Below are positions 1 through 8,499 of a DNA stretch of 27,594 nt, in pieces. Each line of letters starts with the position of its first letter. Position 1 is the first letter of the stretch. Source of the stretch: Berkiella_A sp964633725 (GTDB lineage Bacteria > Pseudomonadota > Gammaproteobacteria > Berkiellales > Berkiellaceae); the NCBI GenBank assembly GCA_964633725.1, contig CAZWHY010000044.1, positions 1 to 27,594 on the forward strand, written 5' to 3'. Made by a program: the position numbers and the translations under genes. The notes under the pieces were generated by a model. It was not told the origin of the DNA and ran no database searches. It saw only the letters and a program-made list of their open reading frames with translations.

Positions 1-2
1 AT

Positions 3-1427
3 CTAGGCAAAGGTGCATTGGATGCAGGTAAAGATGCGGTAACCAAACCGATGGATATGGCCAAAGATTTAGGTAAAGGCGCATTGGGTGCAGGTAAAGA
101 TGCGGTTTCAAAAATTGAAGGACTTGCCTCAGGCGGAGGGGGTGGCGGACCATCATTATCTGCACCAAAGCCCAAACCTGGTAAAGACAAAGAAAAAGAA
201 AGTCAAAAATCTGAAAGTAAAGGGCAAGAGAAGAGTGAGAAGAAAGATCCACTTATGGAGCTGTCCTCTAAGGTAATGGAAATGTTAATGCCACCTGGTG
301 GCAAAGACAACAAAGCTGATCAGAAAGCTGAAGGCAAAGGAAAAGGCGATAAAAAAGAAAACCCAGGAGAGATGCTTGGGAATGGTCTTAAAGATATGGC
401 CGCTAATATGAAGCCTAGTGGTGGTAAAGATGAAGGTGTTACTCAAACTATTACCGAAATAACAAAAACTGTCGTTCAAATGCAAAAGGTAATGGCTGAG
501 CTAACAGGCTTTATGAAAGATGGCCCGCGTCAGGCAGCAGGTGGTGGTAAGCTTGAAAATGATGATGGTGCTAGTGCGAAAAAAGATAGCAAAGCTGGAA
601 AAAGTGGTGGTAGCCCAATGGACAGTTTGGGCGGTGGTGGGAAAGGTGGCGATCCATTAGAGATGGTGAAAAGTACCGTAGGCGGTTTAACTGGCGGTGG
701 TGGTGGAAAAGGTGGTAGTCCATTAGATAGTGTGAAGGACATGGATAGTTTGGGCGGCGGTGGCGATCCAGCTGGCATGATGAAAGGTATGAGTGGTGGT
801 GGAATACCTGATATTTCTAGCCTCAGCAGTGGTGGAGGCGGCGGTGGAATGCCAGGGGGCGACATGCTCAGTGGTGGAGGTACTCAAGAAGCGGATGCAG
901 ATGGGGAGAACCAAGAAGAAGCCGATCCAGAAAGAGACGCAGAAAAAGAAATGGTCAAAATGCTCATCAAAGAAGGTGCAAAACAAGCGGTTTTTGCGGC
1001 AACTGGTATACCACCTGAAGTGACTGGTATAGTAATGGATCAAGAACCGATGGCAGGTATGATTGATGATGCTGCAGAACAAGTGATGGAAATGAAAGAC
1101 ACTGCCGAATCCATGACACCAAGTGGTATGGTGAAAAATGTCACTGGAGTGATATCTGATGTCACAGATGAGTTGGTCAGTGCGATGCAAGAGGTTTCTG
1201 CTGATGTAGGACCGGAGGGTGAAGGTGTGGCTGCAGGTCCTGGCGCTGAAGAACTTGCCGCAGTGATGGAGCAGGGATTCCAAGAAGCTATAGCGCCTAT
1301 ATTCGATAAGACTACAGAGGTTGTGTCGGAGCCTGGAAAAATGTTTGGTGGGGATGGCCCTATTCCAAGTGGGCCTGCACCAGAGATTGATCCCAGTTCT
1401 GGAGGACCCAAAATGGGTATGCCATAG
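3..1427 (+). CDS. Gly/Lys-rich repetitive protein, N-terminus beyond window
   Basis: I do not recognise this family. The frame is open from base 3 and the first residues already repeat the later motif GKGALGAGKDAV, so the TTG at 18 is not a convincing start and the gene probably begins upstream. Visible parts in order: a repeat of about 22 residues (66 bp period, seen at bases 3 and 69); a Gly run; a Lys/Glu-rich hydrophilic stretch; several GGGGKGG-type linkers separating short Met/Asp segments; and from about residue 300 a Glu/Met-rich, probably helical region ending in a Gly/Pro tail. There is no membrane segment. The Lys/Ala/Asp repeats recall 11-residue amphipathic LEA-like repeats, which is only a resemblance. 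The next gene follows on the same strand after 134 bp and may be functionally linked. Role unknown; it could be a structural or secreted protein. Confidence 0.75.
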   Translation, partial: LGKGALDAGKDAVTKPMDMAKDLGKGALGAGKDAVSKIEGLASGGGGGGPSLSAPKPKPGKDKEKESQKSESKGQEKSEKKDPLMELSSKVMEMLMPPGGKDNKADQKAEGKGKGDKKENPGEMLGNGLKDMAANMKPSGGKDEGVTQTITEITKTVVQMQKVMAELTGFMKDGPRQAAGGGKLENDDGASAKKDSKAGKSGGSPMDSLGGGGKGGDPLEMVKSTVGGLTGGGGGKGGSPLDSVKDMDSLGGGGDPAGMMKGMSGGGIPDISSLSSGGGGGGMPGGDMLSGGGTQEADADGENQEEADPERDAEKEMVKMLIKEGAKQAVFAATGIPPEVTGIVMDQEPMAGMIDDAAEQVMEMKDTAESMTPSGMVKNVTGVISDVTDELVSAMQEVSADVGPEGEGVAAGPGAEELAAVMEQGFQEAIAPIFDKTTEVVSEPGKMFGGDGPIPSGPAPEIDPSSGGPKMGMP

Positions 1428-1561
1428 CTGCTCTTACAGTGATATTGCACCGTTTATCGGTTCAAAACTACAAGACATCGAGCTAACTTTACATGGTGCC
1501 TGTTTTATGTTGTAATAGGGCAAGCAAAAATTTAATCTAAAATTTATTGAGGTATGAAATT

Positions 1562-2245
1562 ATGTCTAATGAAGACCCACGTGACAATACTTTAGTCCAG
1601 TATTCTGCAACGACTGAGACACAGAGAAATAATCAAAAAATAAACGATGCAAGAAAGAAAGAGATCGAGAAATTGCAAGCGCAGTTAGAGGCTCGTTTGA
1701 ATCTCCAAGAAAAAGTGATGGGTGAGTTTCGTAAGCCAGAAAGTTCTCCTGTGGGAGGCTTGGTTGGAAAGTATATGCATTTGGCTGATTTGAATGTTGA
1801 AACATTGGCTGGCCAAACAATCGCAATGATCCTTTACGATATACTTAGTTTTCTGTTACAGCATGAGCATGGTATAGATCGTGCGATTTATAATAAAGCT
1901 GGAGAATCAGGAATCGCTTATACTGGTGATGAACAACCGATTTATAAAATGGGTAAAAATGGTAAGCCTGACTTTGAAAATCCATACCTGGAGGATGAAG
2001 AGCCTTCATTAGTTGATATTTATAAAAATGGTTATGTGCCTGAAGCAAATTTACAAGCGTCAATATTAAAGGAAATGGGACAAGCTATTCAAGGCGTTTC
2101 AGGCGTGAAGCCAATGGGAGAGGACTTAGCTATTCAAATGTTTGGTGTGAATGCAACTAATCGAGTGTATAATCAGAATGCTAAAAAACATGGTGATGAT
2201 GCTAGTGATAGATTGGTCTCAAACCCGAAAATTACTCCCCCCTAG
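1562..2245 (+). CDS. Hypothetical protein, 227 aa
   Basis: No family recognised. I place the start at ATG 1562 because TTGAGGT lies 8-12 bases upstream as a ribosome binding site; the TTG at 1547 would put that site inside the gene. Residues about 20-55 are charged and Gln/Glu/Lys-rich and are probably a coiled coil. About residues 75-100 form a moderately hydrophobic helix (TIAMILYDILSFLLQHEHG). The remainder is hydrophilic and Asn/Lys/Asp-rich. There is no signal peptide and no clear transmembrane span. It lies downstream of the Gly/Lys-rich gene and ends before a strong bidirectional terminator, so the two may be co-transcribed and work together. Function cannot be assigned. Confidence 0.8.
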   Translation: MSNEDPRDNTLVQYSATTETQRNNQKINDARKKEIEKLQAQLEARLNLQEKVMGEFRKPESSPVGGLVGKYMHLADLNVETLAGQTIAMILYDILSFLLQHEHGIDRAIYNKAGESGIAYTGDEQPIYKMGKNGKPDFENPYLEDEEPSLVDIYKNGYVPEANLQASILKEMGQAIQGVSGVKPMGEDLAIQMFGVNATNRVYNQNAKKHGDDASDRLVSNPKITPP

Positions 2246-2269
2246 GCTAACGCTGCACATGGTGAAAAA

Positions 2270-2308
2270 TAAAAAAACCGAACATTATACCATGTTCGGT
2301 TTTTTTTG
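2270..2308. terminator. Bidirectional intrinsic terminator
   Basis: An 8-bp perfect stem (CCGAACAT at 2278-2285, ATGTTCGG at 2292-2299) with a 6-base loop has an A-run on its left and a T-run on its right, so it can end transcripts on both strands. It sits between the convergent genes ending at 2245 and 2317. Confidence 0.9.
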
Positions 2309-2316
2309 GCTAAAAT

Positions 2317-3297
2317 TTAATTTGAATTAATATGCAGAATCCAATTAATCACCGCCTCATCCATCCAGCGTTTTCCACCCTTGGCTAACCAGCCAACGTG
2401 GCCACCTTGCTCGGTTAAAATAATATCAAAGTTTGATTTGTTCGGTAGTTTCTCAAAGTTTTGTTTGAGAATAAGTGGGTCATCTTTAGAATGAAGTATA
2501 AAAATAGGCAAATTAATATGATGTACAAAAGGTAAAGCACTGCACTCATTGTAATAGTGAATAGCGTTTTCATAGCCATTGATTTTGGCGGTATATAAAT
2601 CGTCAAACTCATAAACCGACAGATTATCCGGAAAATTCGGCGTGGGTAAATTGTTTTTTTTATGAATTTTTTTCAACTCTGCGACTAGTGACTTTGAGAA
2701 ATGTTTATCTAAAAATTGATTTTCAGGTTTGGCCATCATGTTCACACAAGAATATAAATCCAATGGCGGTGATACGGCGATTAAGCTGTCCATATTGCCT
2801 AAAGGATGCTTATGTTCACCAGCCAATTTCATAATAATATTAGCGCCTAAAGAAAAACCTAAAACGGTGACCGGGCTATTAGGATATTTGTTTTCTAAAT
2901 ATTGTAATACGGCACTAGGATCCTCGCTAATACCACCATGATACAACTTAGACGCCAGATGGCGTCCAACCCCATAACCTCTTAAATTCATCCGCACAGT
3001 CCCAATACCGAGTTGATTGAGTTTTTGGGTAATTCGAATCATATATTTTGATGTAAAAGAGCCTGATAAACCGTGTAGCATTAAGACGATTCTTTGGCTT
3101 GGATGGGGATGAATCGGGATATTGAATGCGGTGAATAATTGGTCACCATCTGGCAGTAATATATGCTGTATATCATTATTATTGATAATAGGATTATATG
3201 GATAATAATAGGCCGCTAAGCTTTGTTGCATGCCTTTTTTAGCCCAAGATACAGGCTGAAAAGGTGATAAATTAAGTTTGTCTAGGGTTTTACTCAT
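2317..3297 (-). CDS. yheT: YheT-family alpha/beta hydrolase
   Basis: An alpha/beta-hydrolase of 326 aa, close to the usual YheT length. The oxyanion-region motif LHGLSGSFTSKY lies near residues 74-85 and the nucleophile elbow GFSLGAN at 147-153 (Ser149). The acid is probably an Asp in SKDDPL near 272, and the catalytic His is in GGHVGW near 300. The segment around residues 106-126 (RGYGVGRH followed by YHGGISED) matches the layout of E. coli YheT. The family is predicted to be esterase or hydrolase; the natural substrate is not known. There is no signal peptide, so it is probably cytoplasmic. It is convergent with the upstream gene pair across a terminator, and a palindromic repeat element separates it from the metalloprotease gene, so it is probably transcribed alone. 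Confidence 0.88.
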   Translation of the reverse strand: MSKTLDKLNLSPFQPVSWAKKGMQQSLAAYYYPYNPIINNNDIQHILLPDGDQLFTAFNIPIHPHPSQRIVLMLHGLSGSFTSKYMIRITQKLNQLGIGTVRMNLRGYGVGRHLASKLYHGGISEDPSAVLQYLENKYPNSPVTVLGFSLGANIIMKLAGEHKHPLGNMDSLIAVSPPLDLYSCVNMMAKPENQFLDKHFSKSLVAELKKIHKKNNLPTPNFPDNLSVYEFDDLYTAKINGYENAIHYYNECSALPFVHHINLPIFILHSKDDPLILKQNFEKLPNKSNFDIILTEQGGHVGWLAKGGKRWMDEAVINWILHINSN

Positions 3298-3328
3298 GAA
3301 ATTTACATTATATTTTTATGTGCCTTAC

Positions 3329-3510
3329 TTAGGAATGGGCATGTAATAACTTACCGTTTTATCATCTCATTAAGCAAGTCATCTTTAAATGAACCTCAAT
3401 CGAAAAAGCACTCACATAGCCCTGCTATGCTCGCATTTTTCCTCAATCGTTCCATCTAAATATGCCAGCTTACTGAGCGCTAAATCCGTAAGTTATTACA
3501 TGCTCATTCT
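3329..3510. repeat. MITE-like near-palindromic element
   Basis: About 180 bp bounded by inverted arms. The outer 23 bases (starting AGGAATGGGCATG at 3331 and ending at 3510) are nearly perfect inverted copies, and weaker pairing extends about 55 bases inward. The centre holds a smaller hairpin (CATAG-CCCTG-CTATG, flanked by GAAAAAGC and GCATTTTTC). The left arm, 3329-3390, recurs in reverse orientation at 11857-11918 with 3 mismatches in 62 bases. No coding capacity. The right arm contains the stop codon of the metalloprotease gene. Confidence 0.8.
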
Positions 3511-4682
3511 TTAAATTTACTACGCCTAGTTTTAAAAATCAATTTTTTGTCGATGTATAAGCCCTTGCCCACTTTGGAATCAAAGGGGGCAACTCTGTGC
3601 TTAGCAAAGCTAAGGCTTCTTGATGAGGTTTTGATTAATAATATAAACAAAGGCAAAATCATTAACCACAGTGTATTAAGATTAGAGACTTCTATTATAG
3701 GCAGCTCTACATCAAACCCAATGACATCAAAGGCTAAAAGATCAACCGCTGTAATTAGACCAATTTCACCTGGACTAAAGGTGGGATCCATTATGCCAAA
3801 GTTCAAGTTGTCTTTCCAATGACTGGCTTGTCTACCATCGCCATTAAAGCGACCCGTAGAGAATAAGGCGAGTGGTGTTGTACCGCCGTCAATAGAAAAG
3901 TATTGGCTTCTTTCGCCTACGGCAATATCGGGTATACTTAAGCCGTTTAATAAGCTTTCACTAGAGTAACGAAATATATCTAAAGTCGTATTAATTGAAA
4001 ATGGATCAAAAGAGGGCACTTGATTCGCATTGGGACCGCTACCACTAAATACATCTAGTGTATCAACACCGCTCACAAAGCCTAAAGCATGGCCTATTTC
4101 GTGCAAGGCAATGCCAACAAAATCAAAGCTGCCAGAGGTTACACCATCAGAAACATCAAAGTCAAAAGGTAAACTGCTGTTAAATGTTACACTGCCGTCT
4201 GAGCTACCATTATTGGCTAATAAGCCTAATGCTTTTAGATTGGCAGTATTAACAGATAAATATTGATTATTCGTTGTATTATTATTATCAAAAAAAGTTG
4301 AAGCATTGGGTGTATTGCTGAGAAAATTTAAATTGGGACCGTTTTGCAAGAAATTGACTGCAACTTGATCATCAATGGTAAAGCTATCAGCCAATAATGC
4401 CGCACGAATATTATTATAAGTATGATTTTGCGAGCTAGCAGAAGTCGAACCTAAAATATTTCCAGCCAATGAACTAAATCCGATATCTAAATTAATTTCT
4501 ATTGGATCAATTAACACAGAGCTCCAAAGATCAGCGGCCTCTTGAAAAGCATTGCCAGCCAATGAGCCAGGTGCGGCACCACCGGTGTCGTTTAGATTAA
4601 TAATAATGGCATGACAGGGCAATGATATTAAGCTGCTCAGCAATATTAGTGGCAGTAGGTGTTTGTGTTTATTGATTATCAT
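3504..4682 (-). CDS. Secreted zinc metalloprotease (NF038122-like, PEP-CTERM-type layout)
   Basis: A 392-aa exported protein. Residues 1-25 form a signal peptide (basic start, hydrophobic core, cleavage probably after CHA). Residues 194-207 carry the extended zinc site HEIGHALGFVSGVD (His194, Glu195, His198), as in metzincin-like proteases. The body is Asn/Ser/Gly-rich and low in Lys, typical of exported proteins. Around residues 335-352 a hydrophobic segment followed by basic residues resembles a C-terminal sorting or membrane anchor, without a clear PEP motif. The last roughly 40 codons differ in character: they run through a hairpin repeat (3567-3590) and stop inside the inverted arm of a MITE-like element, so the natural C-terminus was probably altered by insertion. 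The start at 4682 has AAGG 9 bases upstream. Substrate unknown; proteolysis at or outside the envelope is the likely role. Confidence 0.8.
   Translation of the reverse strand: MIINKHKHLLPLILLSSLISLPCHAIIINLNDTGGAAPGSLAGNAFQEAADLWSSVLIDPIEINLDIGFSSLAGNILGSTSASSQNHTYNNIRAALLADSFTIDDQVAVNFLQNGPNLNFLSNTPNASTFFDNNNTTNNQYLSVNTANLKALGLLANNGSSDGSVTFNSSLPFDFDVSDGVTSGSFDFVGIALHEIGHALGFVSGVDTLDVFSGSGPNANQVPSFDPFSINTTLDIFRYSSESLLNGLSIPDIAVGERSQYFSIDGGTTPLALFSTGRFNGDGRQASHWKDNLNFGIMDPTFSPGEIGLITAVDLLAFDVIGFDVELPIIEVSNLNTLWLMILPLFILLIKTSSRSLSFAKHRVAPFDSKVGKGLYIDKKLIFKTRRSKFKE
3567..3590. repeat. REP-like hairpin, copy 1
   Basis: A 24-base imperfect palindrome (GCCCACTTTG, GAAT loop, CAAAGGGGGC). It lies inside the 3' part of the metalloprotease reading frame. 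An identical copy sits at 11788-11811. The identity starts two bases earlier, at TT before GCCC. Confidence 0.8.
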
Positions 4683-4910
4683 GAAGCTATACCTTAGTGC
4701 CTTAATTCAGAACAGTGCCATAGTTGTAGAACTAAAAACCAATATGTTAGTTGATAGCTTTTTAAATATAGGAGAGCTAGGCCAATCTGCAAATTCAATT
4801 TAAAATTTAAAATAGGTGTCCTAATAAAATCGGTAAAATATCAGGTTAAAATACTGTAATATCTAGGTAAGTGCTTCTTTATAAACTTAAAATATTGTTC
4901 GAGCTCTAAC

Positions 4911-6977
4911 TTGAGAAAGATCCTGTTATTATTATCACTTGCCTGTTTACTAGGCGCCTGCGATCAAACGGATGATTTTTTTGATTCAGTGGGCAATACT
5001 AAAAATCGCTGTGAATTGCTGATACAATCCACCGGGTTAGATGAGGCATATCATATCTGTGAAAAAGATGCGAAAGCAGGCAATCCATTAGCGCAAATCG
5101 CTTTGGCGAATGCTTTGCAATTGCAAAAACAAAATGATGAGTCTTTACAGGAGAGCTTTTATTGGTTGCAACGTGCCGTTGAACAACGTTACCCACTAGC
5201 AGAGCTAAAAATAGGAAAATATTATATCCGGCAAAAAGAGTTGGCTAAGGGCATAAAGCATATAAAAAACGCGGCTAAAAATAATAATGTAGCAGCTCAA
5301 GTGATTATTGGGAAATTGTATTATGCTGGCGAATATTTTAAACAGGATATCAAGAAATCAAAAAAATGGTTAGAAAAGGCAGCCAAAAAAAACAACCCAG
5401 AAGCCCAGTTTTATTTATCTGAAATTTATCATTATTATGTTGATGCCAAAGACGCACCTCAAAAATCCCAAAAGTTATTAAAATTATCCGCGCAGCATGA
5501 CTATGTACCTGCCTTAGTGAAAATAGGCGAGTTACTGATTGAAAATAATCAATATATAACAGCCTCTCATTGGTTGGCCAAAGCAAGCAAATTACACTCA
5601 GCCAAAGCACAATACTTATTAGCCATACTTTCTTTGGATAATAAAATTCAAGCTAAATTAGATGTGATTGCTCTATTAGAGCGTAGTCGTTTATCTTATT
5701 TGCCGGCTCAAGTGCGTTTGGCCTATTGCTATAAAAATGGTGAAGTTGTACAAAAAGATATGATAAAGGCTAAGCGTTTATTAGAGAATGCCGCCGAGCT
5801 AGGACATGAGCAAGCTTTTTTTGAGCTGGGTATGTCGATGATACGTGGAGATTTTGGTTTTGAGAAAAATGTCCCGCATGGTATCGATTATCTTAAAATT
5901 TCTGCCGAAAAAGGATTCCCGCCCGCAAAATTAATATTATCCACTTTGTTTATCAATGGACAACCTATTTTAAAAGATAAAAATGAAGCGGTTAAAGTAT
6001 TAGCATTACAAGCGATTCAGGGTATTCCAAGTGCGCAATATAAATTAGCGAAAGTATTGGTTGAATTTCAAATTCCAGCCTACGATAGGGTGGCTTATTA
6101 CTGGCTAGAAAAAGCAGCTAAGCAAAGTAACAATGACATACATTTTTTATTGGCAACTTTTTATGCCAATGGTATTGGAACGGCTACAGATTTTAAGCGT
6201 GCGATTGCTTTATTGAAACATTTGGCAGAGCAAAACTATAGCCTTGCTTATATGGAGCTGGCAAAATTATACCATAAAGGCTTAGGTGTTGAGCGTAGTG
6301 ATTTTATCGCTAAAAATTGGATTGTACGAGCGATTGATTCAGATGTACCAGGTGCGACAGTGCTAGCACGAGAATTATTCCAGGACGGTTTAGATTTTGA
6401 TATTACAACGAATGACTCTGTGAGACTGGTTGAGTTTGCTGCGGAATCAAATTTGCCTGCGGCCTTATATACCAAAGGCAAGCTCTATTTAGAAGGGCAA
6501 AAAGGCTATGATAAATCCATTCCAGATGGTATACATTATTTAAATATGGCAGCCAAACAGGGCTATACAGAAGCGCAACGTTATTTAGGCATGATATACG
6601 AAAATAAACTATATGGCGAAACAGATGATATGGCTGCGTATAATTGGTATCAACAAGCGGCAGAAACAGGTGATGAATTTTCGCAATATCGATTAGCGTA
6701 TTTATATTTTAATCAATTGGGTGTGCAAAAAGATAAAGTATCCGCTTATGCTTGGGCAAATCTAGCCGCTTCAACGGGGATGATGCCAGCAGAAGATTTA
6801 AGAGATTTGATTTTTAATGACTTAACGCCAGATGAAATTGAAAAAGGGCAGGCTTTGAGTTTGAAGCGTTTAAGAAATTACCAGCCTGAACATGATTTGT
6901 TTTTTGTTCCTCAAGAACAATGGGAAGAACCGCTAGAAGAAAACTGGGAGAATGATATCAATGTCCATTATAACTAA
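4911..6977 (+). CDS. Sel1-repeat (SLR/TPR-like) lipoprotein
   Basis: A 688-aa predicted lipoprotein made almost entirely of Sel1-like repeats, which form helical-pair solenoids for protein-protein contacts. Residues 1-17 are a lipoprotein signal with lipobox LLGAC (Cys17). From about residue 50 to 640, helix pairs of about 36 residues recur with motifs such as A..G...A...LG..Y, then WLEKAAK and WYQQAAE. The start appears to be TTG: no in-frame ATG precedes it, the signal peptide begins there, and a weak GAG site lies upstream. The 3' end overlaps the AsmA gene, indicating an operon and coupled translation. It is likely an envelope scaffold facing the periplasm or the surface. In Legionella relatives, Sel1 proteins are often involved in host interaction; that role is inference here. 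Confidence 0.88.
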   Translation: MRKILLLLSLACLLGACDQTDDFFDSVGNTKNRCELLIQSTGLDEAYHICEKDAKAGNPLAQIALANALQLQKQNDESLQESFYWLQRAVEQRYPLAELKIGKYYIRQKELAKGIKHIKNAAKNNNVAAQVIIGKLYYAGEYFKQDIKKSKKWLEKAAKKNNPEAQFYLSEIYHYYVDAKDAPQKSQKLLKLSAQHDYVPALVKIGELLIENNQYITASHWLAKASKLHSAKAQYLLAILSLDNKIQAKLDVIALLERSRLSYLPAQVRLAYCYKNGEVVQKDMIKAKRLLENAAELGHEQAFFELGMSMIRGDFGFEKNVPHGIDYLKISAEKGFPPAKLILSTLFINGQPILKDKNEAVKVLALQAIQGIPSAQYKLAKVLVEFQIPAYDRVAYYWLEKAAKQSNNDIHFLLATFYANGIGTATDFKRAIALLKHLAEQNYSLAYMELAKLYHKGLGVERSDFIAKNWIVRAIDSDVPGATVLARELFQDGLDFDITTNDSVRLVEFAAESNLPAALYTKGKLYLEGQKGYDKSIPDGIHYLNMAAKQGYTEAQRYLGMIYENKLYGETDDMAAYNWYQQAAETGDEFSQYRLAYLYFNQLGVQKDKVSAYAWANLAASTGMMPAEDLRDLIFNDLTPDEIEKGQALSLKRLRNYQPEHDLFFVPQEQWEEPLEENWENDINVHYN

Positions 6978-8427
6978 AACGGTCGGGTTTTTATTTAAGC
7001 TAATGCTTTTTTTGTTGGTGGCAGCCATACTGGGATTAATAGGCTTGAATTACGTGGATGTGAATCCTTATAAAGATGACATTACAGATGCGATTGCTCA
7101 AACCACTGGCATTCATCTTTCTATTAATGGGGATTTGGATATTCAGCTATTTCCACATCCTGGGGTAAAAGCTAAAAACATAAGTGCCACGATTGGTCCC
7201 AAAGGTGCGCAATACAAAGTCAGCGCAGACGCTATTGATATGGCATACGATTATTTGTCTGTGTTTTTTTCTAAAGTGTTATCGTTAGATGCATTTAACA
7301 TGAGTAACGTTAAAATTCAGCCATTAAATGATAAAAATACAAGCTTCCAATTTGAATATTTGCGTGGCAGTTTAACGTACAATGAAGGTGGTATTTTTAT
7401 AGATAGGCTTAAGGGCAAAAATGAGTTTGGTGAATTTAGTGGTACTTTAAAGTATTTGGATGACTTGTTCCCTTCGCTTGTTGGAAACTTCACTTTCCCT
7501 GAGATAAAAATAGTGGGGGGATCCTCTAATAGCGCCAAGCACAAAAATTTATTCTCTACGGATAAAATCAATTTTGCTTGGGCAAGCAAAGTTAAGCTAG
7601 ATATGCAGATTAAAACGAAAAAACTGTTATTGAATAATATCGCAATGGACAATGTATCATTAAAACTGGATAGCAAAAAAAATGTGTTAAACATACAGCA
7701 AACCGCAACAGTAGCGGATGGAACCTTTCATGCAAAAGTACGAGTTGACAAAATAACCAGTGCGTCGCCCCGGGCAGATATTAAAATAAATCTGAATGGC
7801 GCTCATGCTGCTAAATTGTTAAAAACATTTAATCCTCAGTTAGCAGTGTCGGGCGGCAGTGCTCAGTTAGACTTTGAGGGACGTGGCCCTGCAACCAGCG
7901 TGCAAAATTTCATGAGTTTTTTAAATGGCAGCATGTTGTTTGATGTTCGTAAAGTCACAATCAAAGGGCAAACCGCTAACAATTTGAGTGCAGGGGGTGC
8001 AATATTTAATGTTTTATCTTTACAAGGAAAATCTAAGCGGCAAGAAATATTAGAATGTGGTGTTATAAAATTAAAAATAAAAAATGGTATTGCCAGAGCA
8101 AATAATAGCTTGGCGGCAGAATCAAGCTCTTTGTTAGCCATTGGCAGTGGTGAGGTGAATTTAAAAAATGAAGCTTTAAAATTGAGCTTAACATTTGAGC
8201 CTAAGCAGAGCTTGCCTTTTTCTATTGGCGACTTTGATAACTTGGCGGTTATTGGCGGCACTTTGCGACACCCAGAAGTCAAATTAAATACCATGGGCGC
8301 AATTGGGGAGGGAGCCGCTTTATTCTTAGGTATACCCACTATGGGGTTGTCTATTTTGGCCAAAAACCTAGTGGATATTGCCAAAATAGGTGGTTCTCCG
8401 TGTGAGAAGGCTTTGTCATCTAACTAA
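6961..8427 (+). CDS. AsmA-family protein
   Basis: An AsmA-like protein of about 488 aa. An N-terminal membrane anchor (about residues 7-30) precedes the characteristic segment with DITDAIAQTTG and the motif LSINGDLDIQLFPHPGVKAKNI, which is the AsmA N-terminal signature. The C-terminal half has the repeated beta-rich pattern ending in the region LAVIGGTLRHPEVKLN. AsmA-like proteins belong to the group containing TamB and YhdP and are linked to outer-membrane biogenesis and inter-membrane lipid transport; the exact cargo of this one is unknown. I choose ATG 6961 over ATG 6952 because GGGAG at 6946-6950 is well spaced only for 6961. It overlaps the Sel1 lipoprotein gene by 17 bases, so the two products may act together in the envelope. 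It is shorter than E. coli AsmA (about 617 aa). Confidence 0.88.
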   Translation: MSIITKTVGFLFKLMLFLLVAAILGLIGLNYVDVNPYKDDITDAIAQTTGIHLSINGDLDIQLFPHPGVKAKNISATIGPKGAQYKVSADAIDMAYDYLSVFFSKVLSLDAFNMSNVKIQPLNDKNTSFQFEYLRGSLTYNEGGIFIDRLKGKNEFGEFSGTLKYLDDLFPSLVGNFTFPEIKIVGGSSNSAKHKNLFSTDKINFAWASKVKLDMQIKTKKLLLNNIAMDNVSLKLDSKKNVLNIQQTATVADGTFHAKVRVDKITSASPRADIKINLNGAHAAKLLKTFNPQLAVSGGSAQLDFEGRGPATSVQNFMSFLNGSMLFDVRKVTIKGQTANNLSAGGAIFNVLSLQGKSKRQEILECGVIKLKIKNGIARANNSLAAESSSLLAIGSGEVNLKNEALKLSLTFEPKQSLPFSIGDFDNLAVIGGTLRHPEVKLNTMGAIGEGAALFLGIPTMGLSILAKNLVDIAKIGGSPCEKALSSN

Positions 8428-8449
8428 AATCTTCCTTGGGGCCGTAAAA

Positions 8450-8455
8450 TATAAT
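8450..8455 (+). promoter_or_regulatory. Possible -10 box for ttcA
   Basis: A perfect TATAAT lies between the AsmA stop and ttcA. It would start RNA near 8462, which leaves the ATG at 8467 almost no leader and so favours ATG 8500. No convincing -35 was found. Confidence 0.4.
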
Positions 8456-8499
8456 ATAGTAGCCCCATGTGTTTTCATTTCCCCATTCCTAAGGTAAGT

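Noticed and set aside
530..865. A proline-rich minus-strand reading frame opposite the Gly-rich gene
   Set aside because: It is the antisense shadow of GGT/GGC glycine codons; there is no ribosome binding site and the sense frame runs well beyond it on both sides.
601..870. Repeated GGTGG-type units considered as a CRISPR or tandem array
   Set aside because: The units are irregular in spacing, keep the reading frame and encode glycine linkers; there are no spacers.
723..1283. A long His/Phe-rich minus-strand frame
   Set aside because: It lies within the sense gene and its composition is what the complement of that gene gives; no start signal.
1449..1459. An 11-base match in inverse orientation to 11691 and nearby bases
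   Set aside because: The match does not extend to either side, so it is compatible with chance.
4683..4910. Search for a promoter or RNA element between the divergent metalloprotease and Sel1 genes
   Set aside because: The region is AT-rich with several TATA-like strings, but none has a convincing -35 partner or RNA structure.
7863..8384. A 173-codon minus-strand frame inside the AsmA gene
   Set aside because: The plus-strand frame has clear AsmA features; the minus frame has no recognisable motif or start site.
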